A stretch of 59,648 nt of DNA from CAYSCX01 sp964429575. GTDB lineage: Bacteria; Desulfobacterota; Binatia; Binatales; Binataceae. Location of the stretch: NCBI GenBank assembly GCA_964429575.1, contig CAYSCX010000015.1:1-59648 (forward strand). Reading direction: 5' to 3'. The notes beneath the pieces are model-generated. The model made no database searches, had not been told where the DNA came from, and saw nothing but the letters and a program-made list of their open reading frames with translations. Below, piece by piece: positions 43,068-52,197 of this stretch (the first letter of the stretch is position 1; the number at the start of each line of letters is the position of its first letter). The translations under genes were made by a program, and so were the position numbers.

Positions 43068-43412
43068 ATGCATGAACTGAGCGTTGCGCGCGAACTCCTC
43101 TCCGCGGTCGAACGTCACGCGGGTGACGCCTTCGCCCGGGTCCGTTCGGTTCGCGTATCCGTGGGCTCCGCAAGCGGAGTCGCGCCCAGCGCGCTCGAAT
43201 ATGCCTTCCGTGCGCTTTCGGCGGACTGCGCGATGAGCGCAGCGAGACTCGAAATCGAATTGGTGCGCGCACGCAGTCGTTGCTTCGATTGCAGCGCCGT
43301 CTTCGAGTTCGACGGCTTGATCGCTGCGTGTCCCGGATGCGGTGCCTTCGGCGGTGAAATCCTCAACGGCGCTGAACTCCGGCTGGAATCAATCGAGGTT
43401 GCCGATGTGTGA
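43068..43412 (+). CDS. hypA: Hydrogenase nickel-incorporation protein HypA
   Basis: A protein of 114 residues beginning MHELSVARELL, where the N-terminal Met-His-Glu binds nickel, with a zinc site CFDCSAVFEF...CPGCG. HypA delivers nickel to the large subunit with HypB. The length is typical. Its stop overlaps the hypB ATG. It opens the hydrogenase transcription unit, for which I see no separate promoter in the 47 bases after the phosphoribosyltransferase gene. Confidence 0.93.
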   Translation: MHELSVARELLSAVERHAGDAFARVRSVRVSVGSASGVAPSALEYAFRALSADCAMSAARLEIELVRARSRCFDCSAVFEFDGLIAACPGCGAFGGEILNGAELRLESIEVADV

Positions 43413-44115
43413 CAGCTGTGGTTGCGACCTCCCTTCATCGCGCACCATCGAGGTAGGCGAGCGGCTCCTCGCCGACAACCGTCACGCGGCGCAACACAAC
43501 CGCGAGCATTTCGCCCGCTCGCGCGTGATCGCGGTCAATCTGATGGGCACTCCCGGCGCCGGTAAGACCGCCTTGCTCGAAGCCACCATCTCGGCAACGC
43601 GCGGAAAATGGCGGATCGCGGTCATCGAAGGCGATCAGGCCACGCGCCGTGATGCGGATCGCATTCGCGCCGTTGGCGCCCCGTCCGTCCAGGTGGAGAC
43701 TGGACTCGGTTGCCACCTTAATGCCGCCGAGGTGCATCATGCGCTCGACCATCTCACGCTCGACGATGCCGATTTCGTGTTCATCGAGAATGTCGGCAAC
43801 CTCGTCTGTCCCGCCCTGTTCGATCTCGGCGAGCACCTGCGCGTCGTGGTGACAAGCACCGCGGAAGGAACCGACAAGCCGCTCAAGTACGCGCCCATGT
43901 TCCGCGCGGCGGACGTCGTGGTGCTCAACAAGTCCGACTTGCTGCCACACGTGCCCTTCGATCTGCCGCAGTGGCGTGGCTACCTTCGCGGGATCAATCC
44001 GAATGCGCGCGTGTGCCAAACCTCCGCCACCACCGGTGACGGAATCGCGGAATGGATCGCCGAACTCGTATCGATGCGCGCATCACACCTCCAACCATCG
44101 GAGAGGTTGGCTTGA
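43405..44115 (+). CDS. hypB: Hydrogenase nickel-incorporation GTPase HypB
   Basis: A protein of 236 residues. It starts with MCDSCGCD, a short N-terminal metal site, then the P-loop VNLMGTPGAGKTALLE, the ENVGNLVCPALFDLGE metal-switch region, and VLNKSDLLPH (G4). It hydrolyses GTP to drive nickel insertion. It lacks the His-rich nickel store seen in some HypB. The start at 43405 overlaps hypA by eight bases; the stop overlaps the next gene's TTG by four. Confidence 0.93.
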   Translation: MCDSCGCDLPSSRTIEVGERLLADNRHAAQHNREHFARSRVIAVNLMGTPGAGKTALLEATISATRGKWRIAVIEGDQATRRDADRIRAVGAPSVQVETGLGCHLNAAEVHHALDHLTLDDADFVFIENVGNLVCPALFDLGEHLRVVVTSTAEGTDKPLKYAPMFRAADVVVLNKSDLLPHVPFDLPQWRGYLRGINPNARVCQTSATTGDGIAEWIAELVSMRASHLQPSERLA

Positions 44116-45227
44116 GCGAGACTTACAAGCTTCCAAAGGAGCGCCTCGACGATCTCATCGCGCACCTCTGGAGCGAGGGATACCGTGTGCTCGGCCCGCG
44201 CGAACGCCAGGGTGGAGTGGTGTTCGACGACGTTCGTAGCTCCGCCGACATGCCGATCGGTTTGCGCGACGAGCAGGAGGGCGGCCGCTATCGGCTGCTG
44301 CCCGGAAAGGCAGGTGAGATCTTCGGTATCGTCAATGGCCCGGGATCGTTGAAGCCGTTTTTCTTCGCGCCCGAAGAAACACTGGTGGAGGTAACGCGCG
44401 AACGCCGTGGTTTCGCCGCGCGCGAGGTAGCACCCGAACCGGCCCGCCTTGCATTCATCGGCGTCCGAGCCTGTGACCTCGCAGCCGTCGCGGTCCAGGA
44501 CCGCATCTTCATGCACGATCGCTTTCGCGATGCGCACTATGCGGCGCGGCGCGAAGACGCCCTGTTCATCGCCGTCAACTGTACGCGCTCAGCCGCAACT
44601 TGTTTCTGCGTCTCGATGGGTGCCGGGCCCGAGGCGAAAGCAGGTTTCGATCTTGCCCTTACCGAACTCGACGACTGCTTCGTCGCGCAGAGTCGAGGCG
44701 AACGCGGTGACGCGCTCGTCGCGTGGCTCGCGCTCGGCCGTGCGGATGATGACGCGACCGCGCGCGCCGCCGACGGAATCCGCTCATGCGCCGCGGGCAT
44801 GAAGCGGCACCTCGATACATCGGACTTGCCCGCGCTCCTGTACGAAGAAGTTGAGAATCCGCGCTGGAAGGATGTCGCCTCGCGCTGCCTCTCCTGCACC
44901 AACTGCACGATGGTGTGCCCGACCTGCTTCTGCAGCACCGTAGTGGACGTAACTGAAATCGACGACAACATGAGCCGGCGGGTGCGCCAGTGGGACTCGT
45001 GCTTCTCGCTCGAGCATGCGCATATCCACGGCATCAACTTCCGCCCTCACATCGTCAACCGCTATCGCCAGTGGCTCACTCACAAGCTCGCATCCTGGAT
45101 AGACCAGTTCGGAACCTCGGGGTGCGTCGGATGCGGCCGATGCATCGCGTGGTGCCCGGTTGCAATCGATCTCACCGAGGAAGTCGCTGCCATCCGATCC
45201 AATCGCAGCACACGTTCGAAGCAATGA
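44112..45227 (+). CDS. hydB: Group 3b [NiFe] hydrogenase beta subunit (iron-sulfur)
   Basis: A protein of 371 residues, homologous to sulfhydrogenase beta subunits and AsrA-like proteins. Two 4Fe-4S motifs are visible near the C-terminus: CLSCTNCTMVCPTC and CVGCGRCIAWCP. Upstream are FIGVRACDLAAVAVQD and NCTRSAATCFCVSM, typical of this family. It carries electrons between the small subunit and the flavin subunit. The TTG start was chosen because it gives the four-base overlap with hypB and has GAGAGG just upstream. It is cytosolic. Confidence 0.88.
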   Translation: MSETYKLPKERLDDLIAHLWSEGYRVLGPRERQGGVVFDDVRSSADMPIGLRDEQEGGRYRLLPGKAGEIFGIVNGPGSLKPFFFAPEETLVEVTRERRGFAAREVAPEPARLAFIGVRACDLAAVAVQDRIFMHDRFRDAHYAARREDALFIAVNCTRSAATCFCVSMGAGPEAKAGFDLALTELDDCFVAQSRGERGDALVAWLALGRADDDATARAADGIRSCAAGMKRHLDTSDLPALLYEEVENPRWKDVASRCLSCTNCTMVCPTCFCSTVVDVTEIDDNMSRRVRQWDSCFSLEHAHIHGINFRPHIVNRYRQWLTHKLASWIDQFGTSGCVGCGRCIAWCPVAIDLTEEVAAIRSNRSTRSKQ

Positions 45228-46051
45228 CGCCTTACCTGATGCAGCCCGCCCGCATCATCGCGCGGCGCACTGAGACTGAAGGCATCCACACGTTCAGTAT
45301 GCGCTATGTCGATCCGGAGCTGCGAAAATCGTTTCGCTTCAACGCCGGCCAGTTCAATATGCTGTACGCGTTCGGCGTCGGCGAGGTGCCGATGTCGATC
45401 GTTTCCGATCCGACCGAGCCGGGAATCTTCGAACACACCATCCGCCGCGCCGGCCGAGTCACCGGCGTAATGGTTCAGTGGAAGGCCGGTGACATCGTCG
45501 GCGTTCGCGGACCGTATGGCAGCGGCTGGCCGGTCGAGGATGCCCGCGGACGCGACGTGGTAATCGTTACGGGTGGCCTCGGGTGCGCGCCGGCCGTGGG
45601 CCTCATCAACTACATCTTTCGCCGCCGTGCCGATTATGGGGAGTTGCATATCCTCCACGGCGTGAAAACGCCCAACGATCTTCTCTACCGCGAGCGTTTC
45701 GATGAATGGCGGCGCGCGCCGCGTACGCGCGTCTATCTGACGACCGACCGTCCCGACAAGAGCTGGCGCTATCGAATCGGAGTCGTCACGAACCTGTTCG
45801 ATGAACTCGAGGTGCCGCCGTCCGCGATAGTGATGATGTGCGGGCCGGAAGTGATGATGCGATACGCGGCGCGCTCGCTGATGCACAAGGGCATCGGTGC
45901 TGACTCGATCTACCTGTCGCTCGAGCGGCGAATGGAATGCGCGGTCGGACTTTGCGGCCATTGTCAGTACCGCGAGCACTTCGTGTGCAAGACCGGCCCG
46001 ATTTTCAGCTACAGCCAGGTGCGGCAATTTTTCACCGCGGAGAATCTATGA
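45224..46051 (+). CDS. hydG: Group 3b [NiFe] hydrogenase gamma subunit (FAD/NAD(P)H reductase)
   Basis: A protein of 275 residues of the ferredoxin-NADP reductase type: FRFNAGQFNMLYAFGVGEVPMSI for FAD, VVIVTGGLGCAPAVGLINYI for the pyridine nucleotide, MMCGPEVMM, and a C-terminal 2Fe-2S site ERRMECAVGLCGHCQY ... FVCKTGPIF. It couples the hydrogenase to NADP(H) or NAD(H). The ATG overlaps the hydB stop by four bases, and the same overlap occurs with hydD, indicating translational coupling. Confidence 0.9.
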   Translation: MTPYLMQPARIIARRTETEGIHTFSMRYVDPELRKSFRFNAGQFNMLYAFGVGEVPMSIVSDPTEPGIFEHTIRRAGRVTGVMVQWKAGDIVGVRGPYGSGWPVEDARGRDVVIVTGGLGCAPAVGLINYIFRRRADYGELHILHGVKTPNDLLYRERFDEWRRAPRTRVYLTTDRPDKSWRYRIGVVTNLFDELEVPPSAIVMMCGPEVMMRYAARSLMHKGIGADSIYLSLERRMECAVGLCGHCQYREHFVCKTGPIFSYSQVRQFFTAENL

Positions 46052-46824
46052 AACCGCGCGTCGCAGTTTTCAAGTTCGCCTCGTGCGACGGCTGCCAGGT
46101 GCAGTTCCTGAACCTCGAAGCGGAATTGTTGAAGCTCGTCGAGATGGTTGACTTCGCTTACTTCCCCGAGGCGCGAAGCCGCCAGCTCGCCGGACCTTAC
46201 GACATCGCGTTTGTCGAAGGCAGCATCACGACGCCCGAGGATGCGCGCCGAATCATTTCCGTCCGCGAAGAGAGTTCGTTTTTGGTCACGATTGGCGCCT
46301 GCGCAACCGCTGGTGGAATCCAGTCGCTTCGCAACTGGGCCGACGTCGACGAGTACCGCAGCGTCGTTTATCCAAATCCCGAATTCATTTCGGCGCTCTC
46401 CACTTCAACCCCGATCTCCGAGCACGTGCGCGTGGACTTTGAGATCTGGGGCTGTCCCGTCAACAAGTATCAGCTGCTCGATGTGGTGCGCTCGCTGTTG
46501 TCCCGCGCGAAGCCGGTGTTGCCCGCCTACAGCGTATGCATGGAGTGCAAGCGCAAGGGCAACGTCTGCGTGGTCGTCGCCAGGGGCGAACCCTGTCTGG
46601 GTCTTATCACGCGGACCGGATGCGGGGCGCTGTGTCCTTCGTTCGATCGCGGATGTTACGGATGCTTCGGACCTGCCAATGACGTGAACATGGATTCGTT
46701 TGCGCGCCTGCTCGCGGCCCAAGGCGTTGTCGGCGACGACGCCGTGCGGCGCCTGCGCGGCATCAATGGTTACGTCGAACCGTGGCGGGAGACGGGCGAT
46801 GCCCTCGCGCGGGAAAAAAAGTAG
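46048..46824 (+). CDS. hydD: Group 3b [NiFe] hydrogenase small (delta) subunit
   Basis: A protein of 258 residues. VFKFASCDGCQVQFL holds the proximal cluster cysteines, followed by AFVEGSITTPED, IGACATAGGIQSLRNW, and a C-terminal set CMECKRKGNVC, GCGALCPSFDRGCYGCFGP for further clusters. There is no twin-arginine signal, so the enzyme is cytosolic, as expected for group 3b. It overlaps hydG by four bases and hydA by 26. Confidence 0.92.
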   Translation: MKPRVAVFKFASCDGCQVQFLNLEAELLKLVEMVDFAYFPEARSRQLAGPYDIAFVEGSITTPEDARRIISVREESSFLVTIGACATAGGIQSLRNWADVDEYRSVVYPNPEFISALSTSTPISEHVRVDFEIWGCPVNKYQLLDVVRSLLSRAKPVLPAYSVCMECKRKGNVCVVVARGEPCLGLITRTGCGALCPSFDRGCYGCFGPANDVNMDSFARLLAAQGVVGDDAVRRLRGINGYVEPWRETGDALAREKK

Positions 46825-48103
46825 GACCATCCAGATCGGCTACCTCACCCGGGTGGAGGGTGAAGGCGCGCTGCACCTCACGATTCGCGATGGCAAGCTC
46901 GCGGACCTTCGCTTTCAGATCTTCGAGCCGCCGCGGTTCTTCGAGGCGTTCCTGCGCGGACGCCACGCCTCGGAAGTCCCCGATATCAACGCCCGCATCT
47001 GCGGCATTTGCCCGGTCGCATACCAGATGAGCACCGTACATGCGCTTGAACGTCTGTTCGGCGTCCAGATTCATCCCTCGGTCCGCGATCTCCGGCGGCT
47101 CTACTACTGCGGCGAGTGGATCGAGAGTCACACTCTCCACGTGCACATGCTCGCCGCCCCGGATTTTCTGGGTTGCGAGAGCGTGGTGACGATGGCCGGG
47201 AAGCATCGCGACGCGGTAGAGCGCGGCCTTCGCATCAAGAAAGCCGGCAACGCCATCATCGAAGCGCTCGGCGGCCGCTCGGTTCATCCGGTCGGCGCCT
47301 GCATCGGCGGTTTCACGCGCGCGCCGCGCCCGGATGAACTCACTCGCCTGCGCGACCTCCTGTTGCGGGTACGCGATGATGCTGCGGAGGCGGTCAGGTG
47401 GGTCGCAGGCTTCGATCTGCCCGACCGGAGCCTGGACATCGAGTTTGTCGCGCTGCACCACGCCGATGAGTATGCGATGAACGAGGGGAGGATCGCGTCG
47501 AGCAAGGGCATCGACTGCATGCAGGAGGCGTTCGACGAGCACTTTCAGGAGCAGCAGGTATCGTACTCGAACGCACTGCACGCCAGGGTGAAAGGGCGCG
47601 GTGCGTATTTCGTGGGTCCATTGGCGCGCGTGAATTTGAACTTCGACCAGCTGGGCGCAGACACGATCGCGCTCGCGCGCCGAACCGGAATCCCGTGGCC
47701 CAATTCGAACCCCTACACCAGCATCGTCGCGCGCGCGCTGGAAGTGTTTTACGCGATCAGCGAGGCGCTCCGCATCATCGATTCCTACCAGCCTCCGCCG
47801 AAACCCGCCGCGGATTGGCAGCCACGCGCAGGTCTCGGACGTGCGGTCACCGAGGCGCCTCGCGGCGCGCTCTATCACTCCTACGAAACCGATGAGCGCG
47901 GGATCATTCGCGCCGCGCGAATCGTTCCGCCCACGTCGCAGAATCAGGCACGGATGGAGGAAGACCTGCGCGCGCTGGTGCCCGAAGTCCTCGCGCTGGA
48001 TCAGGCTGCCGCAACGCGCCTGTGCGAGACGGCGATCCGCAACTACGACCCGTGCATCTCCTGCTCGACCCACTTTCTCAAATTGGAGGTCGAGCGGCTG
48101 TGA
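46799..48103 (+). CDS. hydA: Group 3b [NiFe] hydrogenase large (alpha) subunit
   Basis: A protein of 434 residues with both nickel-binding motifs: RICGICPV near residue 66 and DPCISCSTHFLKLEVERL at the C-terminus. RVEGEG near the start is typical of the family. The tail after the last His is the peptide normally removed by the maturation protease once nickel is in, so the protein still requires processing. It splits or forms H2 in the cytosol with NAD(P)H. The ATG at 46799 lies inside the end of hydD. Confidence 0.93.
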   Translation: MPSRGKKSRTIQIGYLTRVEGEGALHLTIRDGKLADLRFQIFEPPRFFEAFLRGRHASEVPDINARICGICPVAYQMSTVHALERLFGVQIHPSVRDLRRLYYCGEWIESHTLHVHMLAAPDFLGCESVVTMAGKHRDAVERGLRIKKAGNAIIEALGGRSVHPVGACIGGFTRAPRPDELTRLRDLLLRVRDDAAEAVRWVAGFDLPDRSLDIEFVALHHADEYAMNEGRIASSKGIDCMQEAFDEHFQEQQVSYSNALHARVKGRGAYFVGPLARVNLNFDQLGADTIALARRTGIPWPNSNPYTSIVARALEVFYAISEALRIIDSYQPPPKPAADWQPRAGLGRAVTEAPRGALYHSYETDERGIIRAARIVPPTSQNQARMEEDLRALVPEVLALDQAAATRLCETAIRNYDPCISCSTHFLKLEVERL

Positions 48104-50814
48104 TCAGGATCATCGGTATCGGCAGCCCGTTCGGCGATGACGCCGCCGGCCTCGAAGTCGCACGACTGCTTCAGCTGAAGCCGCCACCCGGCTGCGAGGT
48201 GATCGCAGCGGACCGCCCGGGTGCGGCGCTCATCGATCTGCTCGACGGAGCAACCGCGGCGATCCTCGTGGATGCGGCGCGGTCCGGCGCCTCCCCCGGA
48301 ACTATTCATGATCTGGAACTCGGCGACCTCGGTCGCACTCCTCTTGGGTTGGTTTCCTCGCACGCCTTCGGCGTTGCTGACGGCGTGGCGCTGGCGTCTG
48401 CGCTCGGTCGGGTCCCGGCGCGCGGCCGCGTACTCGCGATCGAGGCGCCGCCCGCATTCGCGCCGGAGTTGGATGGCCTCTCGCCGGCGGTAAGTGCGGC
48501 GGTCGGCCGCGCCGTAGATCTTGCGCGCGAGTGGGTCTCGAAGTTCAACGGACGCGCTCGCGAGCGCCTGGTTCTCACCGGTACGGTTCAAGGCGTGGGA
48601 ATGCGCCCGCATGTGTGGCGGCTCGCTCACGATCTTCATCTTGTGGGATTCGTTCGGAACGCCGGCGCCGTCGTCGAAATCGAGGTCGAAGGAAGACCCG
48701 ATGATGTCGGCGAATTCCGCGCTCGGATATTGATGTCCGCGCCGCCCGCAGCGTCAATCGACAAAGTCGAAGTTCGTACGGCTGCGTGCCGCGGCGACGA
48801 CGAGTTCCGTGCCCTTGCCAGCACCGGCGGCGTCGGAGCAAGCGTCATTTCCCCCGACCTCGCGATGTGTGCCGCATGTCGGATGGAACTTTTCGATCCG
48901 GCTGACCGTCGCTTTCGCTATCCATTCACCAACTGTACGCAGTGCGGCCCGCGATTTACCGTCGTAGAAGCGCATCCCTACGATCGAGAACGGACAACCC
49001 TTCGCGGGTTTCGGATGTGCGCCGACTGCGCGCGCGAATATGACGACCCGGCGAATCGCCGATTTCGCGCCGAACCAATCGCATGCCCGAAGTGCGGGCC
49101 GCGAGCATGGCTTGAATTGCTCGGCGATGCGCTCTGCGGCGCCGATGACAAAACTGATTGCGTCGAGCAGGCAGCCGCAGTTCTGCGACACGGCGGCGTG
49201 ATCGCGATTCTCGGACTCGGTGGAGCGCATCTCGCTTGTGATGCCCAAAACGAGGCCGCTGTCACGCGGCTGCGCGAAATCAAACGGCGCGAGCACAAAC
49301 CGCTTGCCGTCATGGTCGACTCGATTAAGACCGCTCGCACGCTGGCCGTTCTCGCGCACTGCGACGAAACACTGCTGGATTCGCCGTCGGCGCCAATCGT
49401 CCTCGTCCAAAGACTCGGTGATGCTCCGCTTGCGCCGTCGATCGCGCCTGGCACCGACCAGGTCGGCTTGATGCTCGCGTACACCCCGCTTCATTACCTG
49501 CTGGTACGCGACGCGGCTCGCCCGCTCGTCATGACGAGCGCAAATCTTCCGGGCGAACCGCTTTGCCGTACCGCCGAGGAACTGCGGCTGAAGTTCGGCG
49601 CGAGCGTCGACGCGATCCTGCTGCACGATCGCCCGATTCACCAGCGCTGCGATGACGGCGTGTGGATGAACGTACGCGGGGCTCCCCAGCCGATCCGCGC
49701 AAGCCGGGGCTCCACGCCACGCCCGATTACTGTGCCCATTGACGTCACCCGCCCCATTCTCGCCGTCGGCGGCGATATCAAGAACACGTTTTGCCTGTTG
49801 TTGGGCAACCGCGCGCTGATGAGCCAGTACATCGGCACGCTTGAGAACGCCGCGACGCGCGAGCACTTTCTCGACTCGCTCTCGCGATGGAAGGCGCTCG
49901 TCGGCATTGAACCGCAACTCGTCGCCCACGATTTGCATCCGTCAAGTGCGAGCCGCGCGCTCGCCGAGTCGTTTGGCCTTCCGAGCGTTGCCGTACAGCA
50001 TCATCATGCCCACGTCGCGGCCTGCCTTGCCGAGAACGGTGAGACTGGCCCCGCCATCGGCATCGCATTCGACGGCACTGGCTACGGTGTTGACGGCGCG
50101 ATCTGGGGCGGTGAGGCGCTGCTTGCGGACCTCGCGTCATTCAAGCGTATTGCACACCTCGAATATCTCCCGCTCCCCGGCGCCGACGCTGCGATCCGGC
50201 ATCCGGTGCGAATCGCGGCGGCGTATCTGCTCGCACAATTCGGTGAACTGCCGGTTGCGCGGATTGGCGACGTCCTGGGTCGCGAGCATCTCCGCATTCT
50301 CGAGCGGATGATCGAACGCGGCATCAACACCGTACAAACATCGAGCGCCGGGCGTCTGTTCGATGCGGTGGCGGCGCTGGTCGCTGCGCGCGACGTCGTA
50401 ACGTATGAGGCGCAGGCTGCGATCGAACTCGAAGCGCTCGCGCGCAGCGTCGGATCCGATGGGTGCTACCCATTCGGTTTCGAATCGGGCGTCGTCATCC
50501 TAAAGCCAATGCTCTCGGCGATCATTTCTGACCTGCGCGCCGGCGTCAGCCACGCAACGATCGCGCGGCGTTTCCACTCCACAATGGTCGACATCGTCGG
50601 CGCGATGGCTAAGCTTGCCCGTCGCGAGACCGGAATCAACATCGTGGCGCTTAGCGGCGGTTGTTTTCAGAACCGGCTGCTCCTCGACGGCTCGATAGAG
50701 CGTCTGGAATCAGCCGGATTCCGTGTGCTCATTCATCGCCGCTTGCCTGCCAACGATGGGGGTCTCGCGCTTGGACAGGCGGTGATCGCCGCGGGTCGCG
50801 CAACCGGCGAATGA
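48100..50814 (+). CDS. hypF: Fusion of hydrogenase maturation protease (HycI/HyaD family) and carbamoyltransferase HypF
   Basis: A protein of 904 residues. Residues 1-150 are a maturation protease: IRIIGIGSPFGDDAAGLEVA matches its GxGxxxxGDDGxG start, and SSHAFGVADGVALA holds the His. From about 155 the full HypF follows: acylphosphatase domain (LTGTVQGVGMRPHVWRL), two zinc-finger pairs (CAACRMELFD ... CTQCGPRF; CADCAREYDD ... CPKCGPR), a YrdC-like domain, and a Kae1-like end (HHHAHVAACLAENG, ALSGGCFQNRLL). HypF makes the CN ligands of the active site. The GTG at 48100 has GGAGG upstream and overlaps hydA by four bases. No stop codon or frameshift separates the parts. Confidence 0.92.
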   Translation: MIRIIGIGSPFGDDAAGLEVARLLQLKPPPGCEVIAADRPGAALIDLLDGATAAILVDAARSGASPGTIHDLELGDLGRTPLGLVSSHAFGVADGVALASALGRVPARGRVLAIEAPPAFAPELDGLSPAVSAAVGRAVDLAREWVSKFNGRARERLVLTGTVQGVGMRPHVWRLAHDLHLVGFVRNAGAVVEIEVEGRPDDVGEFRARILMSAPPAASIDKVEVRTAACRGDDEFRALASTGGVGASVISPDLAMCAACRMELFDPADRRFRYPFTNCTQCGPRFTVVEAHPYDRERTTLRGFRMCADCAREYDDPANRRFRAEPIACPKCGPRAWLELLGDALCGADDKTDCVEQAAAVLRHGGVIAILGLGGAHLACDAQNEAAVTRLREIKRREHKPLAVMVDSIKTARTLAVLAHCDETLLDSPSAPIVLVQRLGDAPLAPSIAPGTDQVGLMLAYTPLHYLLVRDAARPLVMTSANLPGEPLCRTAEELRLKFGASVDAILLHDRPIHQRCDDGVWMNVRGAPQPIRASRGSTPRPITVPIDVTRPILAVGGDIKNTFCLLLGNRALMSQYIGTLENAATREHFLDSLSRWKALVGIEPQLVAHDLHPSSASRALAESFGLPSVAVQHHHAHVAACLAENGETGPAIGIAFDGTGYGVDGAIWGGEALLADLASFKRIAHLEYLPLPGADAAIRHPVRIAAAYLLAQFGELPVARIGDVLGREHLRILERMIERGINTVQTSSAGRLFDAVAALVAARDVVTYEAQAAIELEALARSVGSDGCYPFGFESGVVILKPMLSAIISDLRAGVSHATIARRFHSTMVDIVGAMAKLARRETGINIVALSGGCFQNRLLLDGSIERLESAGFRVLIHRRLPANDGGLALGQAVIAAGRATGE

Positions 50815-50842
50815 AGGCCGAACGGCCGGAGGAATCATTACC

Positions 50843-51091
50843 ATGTGCTTGGGCATTCCCGGAAAGATCGTTCGGATTTTCGACGATAACGGACTCCGCA
50901 TGGGCGACGTGGACTTCGGCGGTGTCACTCGAAGGATTTGCATCGCGTATTTACCCGATGCGATGCCGGGCGACTACGCCGTGGTCCACGCGGGCTTCGC
51001 GATAAGCAAGATCGATCCAGACGAGGCTGAACGAACGCTCGAGCTCGTCGCCGCGCTCGGCGATGCGCTCGAACCAGAGGATGAGCGATGA
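50843..51091 (+). CDS. hypC: Hydrogenase assembly chaperone HypC
   Basis: A protein of 82 residues starting MCLGIPGKIVRIF, the HypC signature in which Cys2 takes part in carrying the Fe(CN)2CO unit with HypD. The length is normal. CGGAGG lies upstream of the ATG. It overlaps hypD by four bases. Confidence 0.93.
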   Translation: MCLGIPGKIVRIFDDNGLRMGDVDFGGVTRRICIAYLPDAMPGDYAVVHAGFAISKIDPDEAERTLELVAALGDALEPEDER

Positions 51092-52197
51092 AGTACCTCG
51101 ATGAGTTCCGCGACGCACGAGGGGTACGCGCGCTGGTAGCCGAGATTCGCCGCACGGTCACCCGCCCATGGTCGATTATGGAAGTTTGCGGCGGACAGAC
51201 GCATACGATTGTACGCTGCGGACTCGACGAACTCTTGCCGCGCGAAGTCACCCTCGTGCACGGCCCCGGCTGTCCGGTCTGCGTGACGCCCATCGAGATG
51301 ATTGATTTGGCGATCGAAATCGCCGCACGCGAAGAAGTCACGCTCTGTTCATTCGGTGACATGCTGCGCGTACCGGGATCTTCGCGCGACTTGTTCGATG
51401 CCCGCGCAGCCGGGGGCGACGTGCGAGTCGTGTACTCGCCGCTGGACGCGCTGGCGCTCGCGCTCCGCCGTCCCGACCGCGAGGTCGTGTTCTTTGCCGT
51501 GGGATTCGAAACCACCGCGCCTACCACCGCGATGGCAGTTCATCGAGCGGCCGAACTGGGGGTACGAAACTTCTCCGTGGTTGCGGCGCACGTCCGCGTG
51601 CCGCCGGCGATAGAGGCGATTCTGTCGTCGCCGGACAATCGAGTACAAGGATTTCTTGCCGCAGGGCACGTTTGCACGATCATGGGGGTCGAGGAGTACC
51701 GACCAATCATCGAGCGATACCGCGTTCCGATCGTCGTCACCGGATTCGAGCCGCTCGACCTGATGCAGGGCATCGCAATGTGTATCGCGCAGCTCGAGCA
51801 GGGCCGCGCCGAACTGGAGAATCAATACGCGCGGTCGGTTAAATCCGCTGGGAATCTCGCCGCCCGTCGGCTGATGGAAGAAGTCTTCGAGCCGATCGAT
51901 CGGAGATGGCGCGGACTCGATGTGCTCCCAAAGAGCGCGCTCGCTCTACGCGAGCTGTACGCGGCATTCGACGCCGTCGCGCGATTCGGCGTATCCCAAG
52001 TACCGGCCGTCGAACCTGCCGAGTGCCGAGCCGGGGAAGTGCTGCGAGGACTTCTCAAACCTCCCAATTGCCCTGCCTTCGGCACGCGTTGCACGCCCGA
52101 ATACCCGCTCGGAGCACCGATGGTGTCGTCGGAGGGGGCGTGCGCCGCGTACTTCCGCGCCGGCCGGCGAGCACATTCGTGGACGGCACAACGATGA
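51088..52197 (+). CDS. hypD: Hydrogenase maturation protein HypD
   Basis: A protein of 369 residues with the family motifs MEVCGGQTHTI, HGPGCPVCVTP, CSFGDMLRVPG, VFFAVGFETTAPT and, near the end, CTPEYPLGAPMVSSEGACAAY. HypD holds a 4Fe-4S cluster and is the scaffold on which the iron ligands are assembled with HypC and HypE. The spacing is normal, and there are four-base overlaps with hypC and hypE. Confidence 0.94.
   Translation: MKYLDEFRDARGVRALVAEIRRTVTRPWSIMEVCGGQTHTIVRCGLDELLPREVTLVHGPGCPVCVTPIEMIDLAIEIAAREEVTLCSFGDMLRVPGSSRDLFDARAAGGDVRVVYSPLDALALALRRPDREVVFFAVGFETTAPTTAMAVHRAAELGVRNFSVVAAHVRVPPAIEAILSSPDNRVQGFLAAGHVCTIMGVEEYRPIIERYRVPIVVTGFEPLDLMQGIAMCIAQLEQGRAELENQYARSVKSAGNLAARRLMEEVFEPIDRRWRGLDVLPKSALALRELYAAFDAVARFGVSQVPAVEPAECRAGEVLRGLLKPPNCPAFGTRCTPEYPLGAPMVSSEGACAAYFRAGRRAHSWTAQR

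Noticed and set aside
46763..48073. Open frame of 436 codons on the minus strand
   Set aside because: It is antisense to the hydrogenase large subunit, whose motifs are unambiguous on the + strand.
48754..49938. Open frame of 394 codons on the minus strand
   Set aside because: It is antisense to hypF, has no motif, and is explained by high GC content.
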